Assembly: GCA_902631395.1 (NCBI GenBank)
Contig: CACOYM010000002.1
Span: forward strand, 124,001-188,000
Direction: 5' to 3'
DNA: 64,000 nucleotides
Source: Halieaceae bacterium
GTDB taxonomy: Bacteria; Pseudomonadota; Gammaproteobacteria; Pseudomonadales; Halieaceae
The stretch's first letter is position 1. Each line of letters opens with the position of its first letter. The notes beneath the pieces were generated by a model, which made no database searches, was not told the origin of the DNA, and saw only the letters and a list, made by a program, of their open reading frames with translations. Positions 18,399-26,661 of this stretch are shown in pieces. The position numbers and the translations under genes were made by a program.

Positions 18399-19190
18399 AT
18401 GCGTGTAATTGGTGTGACAAGCGGAAAGGGTGGCGTCGGTAAAACCACAGTTTCGGTTAATCTTGCTGTTGAGCTTGCCAAGCGAGGCAAAAAAGTCGTT
18501 TTACTTGATGGTGACCTAGGGTTAAGTAATGCCCAGATACTGCTCAACGCCCGAGTCGAATACAGCTATGGGCATGTGCTCTCTGGGCAAAAGACCCTTG
18601 AAGAGATCATGGTGCAGTCAGAGCACGGCGTCACGTTGGTTCCGGGTTCAAGCGGCTCTTCTGCTCTGGCACGCCTCACGCGCCTACAGTTATTAGGTCT
18701 CATACACACACTCTCGACGCTAGATGACTGTGACTATCTGGTTGTTGATACGGCGGCAGGCATTAGCGATAACGTGACGGTGCTATTCGGTGCCTGCGAT
18801 ATTAAATTGCTACTGATTCAAAATGAGCCGTCCTCGATTGCTGATGCGTACGCCACAGTTAAGGTCTTGCAGCAGGAATTCAATCTCTCCGACATCATGC
18901 TAACGCCGGTTCAAGTAACAAATGAGCGCGAATCGGAAAATATTCACAAACGTATCAACAAAGTTACCGCGCAATTCCTGGGGATCTCCCTTGGATACTC
19001 GACCGGAATCCGAAAAGACCCGGTCGTGCTCAACTCTGCTAGGCTAGGACAACCAGCGATTCTTCACGCCCCAGAGAGCGATATCGCAAAAGACATTCGA
19101 CGTCTCGTCGACGTCATCACCGAATCGACGGGCGAGCCCACCACCGCCAGCGATATCAAAATATCGGTGGGCGCTGGCGCAAAGAACTGA
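18399..19190 (+). CDS. flhG: Flagellar number regulator FlhG/FleN (MinD-like ATPase)
   Basis: [57 protein letters not shown]; located between the flhF-slot gene and fliA. Confidence 0.95.
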   Translation: MRVIGVTSGKGGVGKTTVSVNLAVELAKRGKKVVLLDGDLGLSNAQILLNARVEYSYGHVLSGQKTLEEIMVQSEHGVTLVPGSSGSSALARLTRLQLLGLIHTLSTLDDCDYLVVDTAAGISDNVTVLFGACDIKLLLIQNEPSSIADAYATVKVLQQEFNLSDIMLTPVQVTNERESENIHKRINKVTAQFLGISLGYSTGIRKDPVVLNSARLGQPAILHAPESDIAKDIRRLVDVITESTGEPTTASDIKISVGAGAKN

Positions 19191-19193
19191 TCT

Positions 19194-19913
19194 ATGTCCA
19201 AAGGCTACCAAGCATATGCTGACGCACTGACGAACTCTGAGCCCAGTGCTGAGAATTCTGCGGTGCTGCAGCATATCGGCCTCGTACATAAAACAGCTCT
19301 TCATATCAAGGCCCGACTGCCAGACTACGTTGAACTCGAAGAGTTGGTGCAAATCGGGATGGTCGGGTTGCTCGAGGCTGCAAAGTCCTACGATTCAACA
19401 CAAGGTGCCGACCTGGGCACATTCGCCAGCAAGCGCATACGAGGCGCTATTTTGGATGAGGTGCGCAAGAGATCTCCCCTGTCGAGGACCGACAGTTCGC
19501 ACATCAAGGCAGAAGAGCAGGTGGTGGAGCAATTTCTTGCAAAACATGGCAGACCACCGACGGCGAGCGAGATAGCACAAGAACTCGGCACGCCACTTGA
19601 TGAGTACCAAAAGCAACGAGGCAGATCGCAGAAATTTCGCACGACGTCTCTGGAAGATCTGGAGGAAAGTGGTCAAATCCCCGTCTCCGAGAGCGATGGT
19701 CCTGAGGACGAATTAGACGCTATCGAAGCCAGCGAGTGGCTTGCTGCGGAAATCGCAGAATTACCTGAGCGTGAACAAATCGTGATTTCTTTATACTATA
19801 ACGATGAAATGAATTTGAAAGAGATAGGAGCGATCATTGGCGTCAGCGAATCCCGAGTCAGCCAAATTCTCACCAAAGTGGTGGGGAAACTTCGCGACCG
19901 GGTCGCGTTTTAA
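19194..19913 (+). CDS. fliA: RNA polymerase sigma-28 factor FliA
   Basis: IGLVHKTALHIKARLPDYVELEELVQIGMVGLLEAAKSYDSTQGADLGTFASKRIRGAILDEVRKRSPLSR; ELPEREQIVISLYYNDEMNLKEIGAIIGVSESRVSQI. Confidence 0.97.
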   Translation: MSKGYQAYADALTNSEPSAENSAVLQHIGLVHKTALHIKARLPDYVELEELVQIGMVGLLEAAKSYDSTQGADLGTFASKRIRGAILDEVRKRSPLSRTDSSHIKAEEQVVEQFLAKHGRPPTASEIAQELGTPLDEYQKQRGRSQKFRTTSLEDLEESGQIPVSESDGPEDELDAIEASEWLAAEIAELPEREQIVISLYYNDEMNLKEIGAIIGVSESRVSQILTKVVGKLRDRVAF

Positions 19914-19928
19914 GGCATAGAGCACGGC

Positions 19929-20414
19929 ATGTTTGGAAAAAAATCAAAACTAGAGCGCGTAAAAGCAGACGCAAAAGCAGACTACTTAAAGTGTAGTGCC
20001 TTGGACCCTGAGGATCGCCTTCACAGGGTTTTCGCAGCGCGAATCGCCCAACGAGCGAGACTGAATCTCGACAAGATTTTTGTGCAGGGCGCCAAAGCAG
20101 AAGAAAAACGCCAGCACGAGATGGCAGAGGCAATTAAAGCCGGTAGTGGCATTCCACCGAGAATCGTGCATGAGGGCTACAACCAGCTACAAGGGATATC
20201 AGGGTCCGTTGTGTCCTGGGTCCCGGAGGAACTTGCCAACAAGATGTTTAACTTGGGTGCTGACTATCAAATTACTGAAGTCAGTGCCCATGAAGCGTTG
20301 CAGCAGGCTGAAAAGGTTGCTGAGACTATTATTGAGGACCTGCAAACCACGCAATCTATACAATTACTCGGTTTGTTGCGCGAGGACGATGGAGACGATG
20401 AGTCCGAGGATTAG
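19929..20414 (+). CDS. Uncharacterised soluble protein downstream of fliA
   Basis: 161-aa ORF 15 nt after fliA; MFGKKSKLERVKADAKADYLKCSALDPEDRLHRVFAARIAQRARLNLDKIFVQG; acidic C-terminus. Confidence 0.75.
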   Translation: MFGKKSKLERVKADAKADYLKCSALDPEDRLHRVFAARIAQRARLNLDKIFVQGAKAEEKRQHEMAEAIKAGSGIPPRIVHEGYNQLQGISGSVVSWVPEELANKMFNLGADYQITEVSAHEALQQAEKVAETIIEDLQTTQSIQLLGLLREDDGDDESED

Positions 20415-20453
20415 GCTCACCGAGATTAGGTCTGCAGGCCAGAAAATACACCC

Positions 20454-21089
20454 ATGTCACTAGAAAATATTGTCATCGCGGTATCGCTGCTCTTGGGCAT
20501 TGTGTTACTCATCCTGATCATTTATCTGATCAGTAGAGTTAACGACCTTGAGGCAAAGGCTTTTTCCTTTCAAAGCGCTACGTCGTCGGAAAAAAAAACC
20601 GAAACAGATTCGCAGAAGGTCTTTGGGGGGCTAAATGGACGCCAATTATGGGACGAATGGGTGGCGATGGCCAACGGCGGGGAAGATCGATTTGGCATCA
20701 GGGGGGACCGGGATCGCTTCCTCGCTCTACTTGAGTTACACATTCGCTCACTTATTAAGACCGGCATCGAACACGGCTCCAACGGGATAAACGAGCCACC
20801 CTCTAACCCGTTGAAAATCAAAATGCTGCGCGGTGAGTTCGAAAGCTATCTTCCATCGTCTCAGGCTGGTCGCCTCTACGAAATCGGGTGTGATTTAGGC
20901 TTCAGCGACGATCCACAGCAGCAAGCAGCGCTGGTCGCGGCGCTCACCGAGACCGTTGACGCCATTTCAATGGGTATTGACGCAGGTTCAACTTTCGTTG
21001 AAAACGCGATGCGCGACGTCAGCACTGAGCCTCAAGACCGAGAGCTCGGGCAGGAACTCGTGCCGGCTGACCAATCCAGCGTTGATTGA
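20454..21089 (+). CDS. Uncharacterised single-pass membrane protein in flagellar locus
   Basis: 211 aa. N-terminal TM ENIVIAVSLLLGIVLLILIIYLISRV followed by a soluble domain. Confidence 0.75.
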   Translation: MSLENIVIAVSLLLGIVLLILIIYLISRVNDLEAKAFSFQSATSSEKKTETDSQKVFGGLNGRQLWDEWVAMANGGEDRFGIRGDRDRFLALLELHIRSLIKTGIEHGSNGINEPPSNPLKIKMLRGEFESYLPSSQAGRLYEIGCDLGFSDDPQQQAALVAALTETVDAISMGIDAGSTFVENAMRDVSTEPQDRELGQELVPADQSSVD

Positions 21090-21090
21090 A

Positions 21091-21909
21091 TTATTGTTGC
21101 TGGTCTGGAGCAGGAAACACGACACTTCCCTCGGGATAAATCTTTTCAGGCACCAAGACATCGTCCTCCGTAGGGCCATTGCTGAGCTGAGCTCGCTCAA
21201 GGGCCAATTGCGCAGCAAAGAGCTCTGCCAGATTTTCGCGCTCAATCTCAATAAGAGTTGAAATCTCCCGCTTGAGGGCTTCAACATCGTTAAGGCCAGA
21301 CTCTAACTTTGTGACTTTCCGCGACAACTCGGCGAACTGCTCCGACTGCTTTTGCAACTGCGCGACCATCGCTCTGTTAGACTCGACACCACTCCGGGTA
21401 ATTTCGCTGGTGTCTGTGACAATGGATTGAACACCAGTAATCGACATAGCCATCTGCTCGGCCAGCGTCTTGCCATCCCGCTCTACTTGGCCAATGGCCT
21501 CCGCGAGCTGAGCCTGACCTTCATCGAGCATGCTCAGCTTTTGATCTAGCACAACCATGCGGTCAAGCGCAGAATTCATGTTCACGACGCGCTTTGTGAT
21601 CGACAGAGTCGCAGCCTGCAATGCGTCCACCTGCCCAGACAACCTGCCGCCCGCTACCATGAGCAGGACTGCACACAAAAAAACTACGACGGCGGCGCCA
21701 CCGGCCAAACGCTTGGCATAGAATTCCATCTTGCGATTGGCCTGGCTTGCCGAGTCCAATGCCCGGTCAAGTCGGCTATGAGTATCAGCGTTCAACTGCG
21801 CGACGGCGTCAACAGCAGGACTTGACGGCACTGAGCCACCATTATTGGTGCTCTTTTGGGCCGGCAAAGCCAAGTCGCCCTCTAAGCCTGGATTTTCGTC
21901 ATCAACCAT
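21091..21909 (-). CDS. Uncharacterised membrane-anchored coiled-coil protein, predicted sigma-28 regulon
   Basis: 272 aa. One TM (GGAAVVVFLCAVLLMVAGG) followed by long heptad-like helices; sigma-28 motif 26 nt upstream of the start. Confidence 0.8.
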   Translation of the reverse strand: MVDDENPGLEGDLALPAQKSTNNGGSVPSSPAVDAVAQLNADTHSRLDRALDSASQANRKMEFYAKRLAGGAAVVVFLCAVLLMVAGGRLSGQVDALQAATLSITKRVVNMNSALDRMVVLDQKLSMLDEGQAQLAEAIGQVERDGKTLAEQMAMSITGVQSIVTDTSEITRSGVESNRAMVAQLQKQSEQFAELSRKVTKLESGLNDVEALKREISTLIEIERENLAELFAAQLALERAQLSNGPTEDDVLVPEKIYPEGSVVFPAPDQQQ

Positions 21910-21934
21910 ATGAAATCTCTCCCTATGGAGGGAA

Positions 21935-21961
21935 ATATCGGCCTATTCACTTTTTTGTTTA
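21935..21961 (-). promoter_or_regulatory. Candidate sigma-28 promoter of the 21091-21909 gene
   Basis: Reverse strand TAAACAAA-N11-GCCGATAT versus consensus TAAAGTTT-N11-GCCGATAA. Confidence 0.75.
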
Positions 21962-22924
21962 GTGCGGGAGACGCTGAAACAGCGGCTCAAGGCTGTCCAT
22001 AATCTCTTCTATCCAAGGCTTTACCAGCGACTGTGTTAGTTCCCAAACCGGTGGGTGCAGGGCACCCGCAACCGCCAAAATCACTGCACTGGCAGACAAA
22101 ATAATGATGCCCACCGCAATCAGAGACCCAATTCTTGGGAGCAGGGCTCTCCAATTAATCCATCGCGATGGCGCTTTTTGGTCAGTCGCCTCAGCAAAAG
22201 CCCCACCTAATTGTTCAGCGGCCTGACCACCCGCATAGTCAGTGTGTGGAGAGATAGACTTAGATTCATCGTAATCAGAAACACTTTGTTTAAGCGCGTC
22301 GCTAACGTCCAGGCCCAGTATCTCCATGGCAAGTCCGTACCAGGGCGACTGCTGAAGAGACGGTAGCAAATCGGCCAGCGCTCCTCTCTGATGACACTCT
22401 GAAAAGTACCGCTTTATGGCAGGATGATCCATCTCAGTGAGGCGTATCAGATTATTACGCGACTTAAGCGAGAGTTGCTGTAAGGCTGCCGCATCGTGAT
22501 TGCTCTCCGTTGAAAATGCTAGCATCCCTACATTGGCACCCGGGAACGTGTTGACCAAAGACTCGCACGCCAACCACTCCTTGCCAGCGTTAGGACCAAA
22601 ATCGGGCATCACAATGATATGGCGCTCTTGAGCCTGCTGGTTGCGTGCTTCTTCAATTGAGAGATCAGCCAATACAGTGTTGAATAGCTCGACGATGTCA
22701 TCCACTTTTGGAGACATCATGCGATGCAAATGAAGCCCAGGCTGCAGCTTTAGTTGTTGGTATAAAGCGAGAAAACAGGCATCAACATGGAACTCTTCCT
22801 CACCCACTATGAACACATTCGACATGCCCTCCAGCAATGCTTCGCGCGCTGCCTCAAGAATTCTCTCATCGTCTGGGTGAGGGAGTGACCGGAGCAGCAC
22901 GTCATCTGTGAGTTCAATTTTCAT
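21959..22924 (-). CDS. Uncharacterised protein, possible degenerate ATPase-like domain with C-terminal TM
   Basis: MKIELTDDVLLRSLPHPDDERILEAAREALLEGMSNVFIVGEEEFHVDACFLALYQQL...HIIVMPDFGPN... then TM IGSLIAVGIIILSASAVILAVAGAL. The ORF opens at 22936; Met5 start chosen. Confidence 0.6.
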   Translation of the reverse strand: MKIELTDDVLLRSLPHPDDERILEAAREALLEGMSNVFIVGEEEFHVDACFLALYQQLKLQPGLHLHRMMSPKVDDIVELFNTVLADLSIEEARNQQAQERHIIVMPDFGPNAGKEWLACESLVNTFPGANVGMLAFSTESNHDAAALQQLSLKSRNNLIRLTEMDHPAIKRYFSECHQRGALADLLPSLQQSPWYGLAMEILGLDVSDALKQSVSDYDESKSISPHTDYAGGQAAEQLGGAFAEATDQKAPSRWINWRALLPRIGSLIAVGIIILSASAVILAVAGALHPPVWELTQSLVKPWIEEIMDSLEPLFQRLPH

Positions 22925-22960
22925 CGGCCGATACACCGTCGCTGCAAGGCCATATCATTC

Positions 22961-24121
22961 TCAATCATAGACATCTGACTGTCGACCTTCTGAATCGAAA
23001 ACCATTTCGTCAGGCACACGCGGCACGGGCTTAGCGTGAGAAACGCTAGATTGGTTGATGCTGTTGATATTGAAGATATAAGCGATTACTTGGGCAACTG
23101 CCTCAAAGAGAGGCTCAGGAATAAATCCCTCGAGTTCAGTAGTGAAAAATAGGGCTCTCGCAAGCACCGGTGATTGGAAAAGCGGAACACCCTCTTGGCC
23201 GGCTCGCTCTCGAATTCTCTCGGCGATCACATCAGTGCCTTTTGCCACCACTTTAGGTGGATCCTCGGAAGAGGGGTCATAAGACAACGCGACGGCAAAG
23301 TGCTCCGGGTTAGTAATAACAACGTCGGCCTCCGATATTGCCTCCAACATTCGTGCCGCCGAGACCTCACGCTGCTTCTGCCGGATACGTTGTTTAACCT
23401 CAGGTGAACCCTCAGTGTCTTTGCGCTCATCCTTAACCTCTTTCAGCGTCATCTTCATTTTTTGATTGTGCTGATAAACCTGATAAGGAGCGTCAATCAA
23501 GGCAATGATGATCAGAGTACTAGACGCGACCAAGAACGCCGTGGTCAGGATAGAGGCAGAGGCTGTGAGACCCGGCTCAAGGGCCATAAGCGATATTTCA
23601 GCAAATTCGGTAATTGACGCGTTAATCAGAAAGTAGGTTACGCCACCAACCAAGAAAAACTTCGCGATAGATTTGGCGAGGTTAACTAGAGCCTGAAGGC
23701 CAAACATGCGCTTGAACCCCGAAAGAGGATTAAATTTTGATGCTTTGGGTTGCAAAGACTTCCAGCTGAAGTTGTACCCACCTATCAGTCCGGAACACGC
23801 CAGAACCACAACTCCGGTCAGAATCAGGATAGGCAGAATACTAAACAATGCCTCTGTCATGGCGTCACCCAACCTGCCTGCTGCGACCCGTGGCTCCAGT
23901 ACAGCCAAAGAATCAAAGACCAACCCCTGAGCGAATATGTTGGCTACGTTGCCGAGCAAAGAGCTACCAAATAAATAAAGGTAAACAGCCACGCTGATTA
24001 CGGAGGCGGCGATGGTGATTTCTGTGGAGCGTGCAATCTGGCCCTCTTCTCGGGCTTTACTAAGCCTTCTCGCAGTAGGCTCCTCTGTTTTTTCCTGGCC
24101 TTCGTCCTGTTGATCCGCCAT
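22961..24121 (-). CDS. flhB: Flagellar export switch protein FlhB
   Basis: EKTEEPTARRLSKAREEGQIARSTE; VVITNPEHFAVALSYD autocleavage region. Start at Met6 of the ORF. Confidence 0.96.
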   Translation of the reverse strand: MADQQDEGQEKTEEPTARRLSKAREEGQIARSTEITIAASVISVAVYLYLFGSSLLGNVANIFAQGLVFDSLAVLEPRVAAGRLGDAMTEALFSILPILILTGVVVLACSGLIGGYNFSWKSLQPKASKFNPLSGFKRMFGLQALVNLAKSIAKFFLVGGVTYFLINASITEFAEISLMALEPGLTASASILTTAFLVASSTLIIIALIDAPYQVYQHNQKMKMTLKEVKDERKDTEGSPEVKQRIRQKQREVSAARMLEAISEADVVITNPEHFAVALSYDPSSEDPPKVVAKGTDVIAERIRERAGQEGVPLFQSPVLARALFFTTELEGFIPEPLFEAVAQVIAYIFNINSINQSSVSHAKPVPRVPDEMVFDSEGRQSDVYD

Positions 24122-24891
24122 CAGGTCATAACCCAAATGTTTTGGGCTCGAGAAAAGGCTTCAAGCCATAGCCATTCTATTCTATAGCCAATGTTCACTA
24201 GGTACACGACGAACAATACGAGACCAGCCAACAACATTGCCGGGAAACCAACAGCAAAAATATTCAGCGCCGGCGCGGCGCGGGTCACGATCCCGATGCA
24301 GACATTAACGAGCATCATCGTGAGCATAATCGGCAGCGCAATCAGCACAGCGCCGAGAAATACCATTGCAGTCCACTTAGTGAAATTAGCGACTGTCTCA
24401 ATGAAGTTGATATTGCTTCCAATAGGCATGAACTCAAAGCTCATCAGGACTAACTCAATCAGGATCAGGTGACCACCAATAGACAGAAAAATCAGTGTAG
24501 ACATGACGACAAGAAAAGAAGCCAGCACCGGCACCCGACCAATATTGGGGTCCACTGTCTGTGCCATACCTAACCCCATGCTCATTGACAGTGTCTGGCC
24601 CGCAACCACTAAGGCAGCATTTACCACCTGAAGCACGACCGCGAAGAGCAATCCGATAAGCAGCTCTCGGGTAATCAGCATGAGCCCCGGGGCACTGACC
24701 GGATCGATAGCGGGCAAATCGAGCGTGGGGTAGATAAAAACCGTGAGCACCAACGCTACAACAACGCGGATGCGAACGGACACCACTCTTAAAGAAACCA
24801 GCGGCGCAGCTAATAGCAGTGCTGAAATGCGAAGAAACGGAATTAATCCAGTCGCGAGAATTTGGACGACATCATCAAGAATCAGATTCAT
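24121..24891 (-). CDS. fliR: Flagellar export protein FliR
   Basis: Multi-TM protein between flhB and fliQ; ATGLIPFLRISALLLAAPLVS...LITRELLIGLLFAVVLQVVNAALVVAGQTLSMSMGLGMAQTVDPNIG. Confidence 0.95.
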   Translation of the reverse strand: MNLILDDVVQILATGLIPFLRISALLLAAPLVSLRVVSVRIRVVVALVLTVFIYPTLDLPAIDPVSAPGLMLITRELLIGLLFAVVLQVVNAALVVAGQTLSMSMGLGMAQTVDPNIGRVPVLASFLVVMSTLIFLSIGGHLILIELVLMSFEFMPIGSNINFIETVANFTKWTAMVFLGAVLIALPIMLTMMLVNVCIGIVTRAAPALNIFAVGFPAMLLAGLVLFVVYLVNIGYRIEWLWLEAFSRAQNIWVMT

Positions 24892-25160
24892 CGGCTGAAT
24901 ATTTGAGGAATCATGTCGAATATGGTGATGAACATCTCGGAAAGAATCATCAGTTGCCAGTCTCCGAATATGAGCAGTGCCGCCACGAGTGCAGCAAGCT
25001 TAGGTATGAAGCTCAGCGTCATTTCCTGAATCGAAGTTGCAGCCTGAAATACGCCGATTATAAGACCCACCGAGAGCGCGATTATTAGCACGGGACCCGC
25101 GACATAAATCACAGTCCATATCGCTTCTCTGCCAATTCCTATGACTTCAGTCGTTTCCAT
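24888..25160 (-). CDS. fliQ: Flagellar export protein FliQ
   Basis: METTEVIGIGREAIWTVIYVAGPVLIIALSVGLIIGVFQAATSIQEMTLSFIPKL. Confidence 0.95.
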   Translation of the reverse strand: METTEVIGIGREAIWTVIYVAGPVLIIALSVGLIIGVFQAATSIQEMTLSFIPKLAALVAALLIFGDWQLMILSEMFITIFDMIPQIFSR

Positions 25161-25171
25161 ATCGTCAGCCT

Positions 25172-25906
25172 CTATACATAGCTGCCCGTCAGCGACGTCA
25201 TGAGGAGCATCCAACCATCTACCATGACAAACAGAAGCAGTTTGAAAGGCAACGAGATAATCATTGGTGAGAGCATCATCATGCCCATCGACATCAGTAC
25301 GCTGGCAACCACCATGTCTATGATGATGAACGGTATGTACAGCATAAAGCCTATAGTGAATGCACTCTTAAGTTCCGATGTAATAAAAGCGGGCACCAGC
25401 ACAGTCAAAGGCGTTTCCATTGGCTGATTGATATCAGGGTTATCTGAGATGCTGACGAAGGTCCGCAAGTCCTTTTCACGCGTTTGCCGCAACATGAAAT
25501 CCTTGATGGGAATCTGTGCAGCTTCAATGGCGGTCTCCAACTCCATTTCATCATTGCTATACGGCGCAATCGCGTCGTCATAGACCTGCGTAAAAACTGG
25601 CGCCATAATAAATATCGTAAGAAATAGCGCGATACCCAGAAGAATCTGGTTTGGCGGCGTTTGAGCAGTCCCCAGTGCTTGTCTCAGAAGAGACAGCACA
25701 ATGATGATGCGGGTAAAGCTGGTCATCATGAGGAGAATCGACGGCAACAATGTCAATACCGTCATCAAGCCAAGTAGCTGTAAAGTTACCGAATACTCGG
25801 TTTCGCCAGCCTGACCCTGCACCGCACTTAAAATCGGAATCGCAGCTTGTGCTGCGGCGTCATTCGCCACAAAGCCCATCAATACCAATGAGAGATATCT
25901 GGACAT
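25172..25906 (-). CDS. fliP: Flagellar export protein FliP
   Basis: LTLLPSILLMMTSFTRIIIVLSLLRQALGTAQTPPNQILLGIALFLTIFIMAPV. Confidence 0.97.
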   Translation of the reverse strand: MSRYLSLVLMGFVANDAAAQAAIPILSAVQGQAGETEYSVTLQLLGLMTVLTLLPSILLMMTSFTRIIIVLSLLRQALGTAQTPPNQILLGIALFLTIFIMAPVFTQVYDDAIAPYSNDEMELETAIEAAQIPIKDFMLRQTREKDLRTFVSISDNPDINQPMETPLTVLVPAFITSELKSAFTIGFMLYIPFIIIDMVVASVLMSMGMMMLSPMIISLPFKLLLFVMVDGWMLLMTSLTGSYV

Positions 25907-25969
25907 TAGCCCCCCACAGCGCGGGCAGGTGTCTGTGTCCGCCCCCACGGCGGGACCAGTCAGCTTGAC

Positions 25970-26275
25970 CTACCCGGCACCACTATCAGCCGATTGCTGC
26001 GCAGGACTCACCGATGCCCCGGCTTCATCAACTGACCATTTAGCGATAGTGTTGATATTAGCTGGTGTTGCGCCAATTAAGAACCGCTCATTATCGACCT
26101 CCACCAAAACCAACTCAGCAGAACGATTAAGGCGAATCCGACCAGTTATACGAATGGGAAGCCAGATATGGCTGGAGCCTCTCAAGCGGCGCAAAGCCCA
26201 GAAACATAGCACCATAGTGCTAGCGACCACAAAAAGCGCAGTCACCCAACGGACCCAGCTCAGCTCTTCGGCCAT
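25970..26275 (-). CDS. fliO: Flagellar protein FliO
   Basis: Short single-TM protein (MAEELSWVRWVTALFVVASTMVLCFWALRRL) between fliN and fliP. Confidence 0.83.
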   Translation of the reverse strand: MAEELSWVRWVTALFVVASTMVLCFWALRRLRGSSHIWLPIRITGRIRLNRSAELVLVEVDNERFLIGATPANINTIAKWSVDEAGASVSPAQQSADSGAG

Positions 26276-26291
26276 AGATGCGTTTCGAGAC

Positions 26292-26627
26292 TTAGAGCTT
26301 TTCGACTCTGTCTTCTGAGGGCAGGATGCGAGTGAGTCTGACGCCATACCGATCATTGACCAGCACAACCTCACCCTGGGCTACAACAGTGTTATTGACC
26401 AAAAGGTCAAGCGGTTCTCCCGCATTGCGCTCAAGTTCGATAACACTGCCTTGCTTAAGGCGGAGCAGATCCCTAATTTTTAGTCGGGTTCTGCCTACCT
26501 CGACGGATAATGTGACAGGAACACTTTGAAGTACGTCAGCACTGACCATAGCGTCGAAGCCCTGGCCTTCTGCAGCATCTTCGGTGAGTTGGTCTAACGA
26601 CACATCCGCTGTTTCTTCATCACTCAT
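26292..26627 (-). CDS. fliN: Flagellar switch protein FliN
   Basis: SVPVTLSVEVGRTRLKIRDLLRLKQGSVIELERNAGEPLDLLVNNTVVAQGEVVLVNDRYGVRLTRI. Confidence 0.96.
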   Translation of the reverse strand: MSDEETADVSLDQLTEDAAEGQGFDAMVSADVLQSVPVTLSVEVGRTRLKIRDLLRLKQGSVIELERNAGEPLDLLVNNTVVAQGEVVLVNDRYGVRLTRILPSEDRVEKL

Positions 26628-26661
26628 GAGTAGCTCCTAACACTTTGCTAGCGAGTCAGTG

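Noticed and set aside
17572-18399. Frameshift hypothesis for the missing FlhF GTPase
   Set aside because: No ORF in any frame here contains G1-G4 motifs, and only 59 nt remain before flhG. The domain is absent rather than out of frame.
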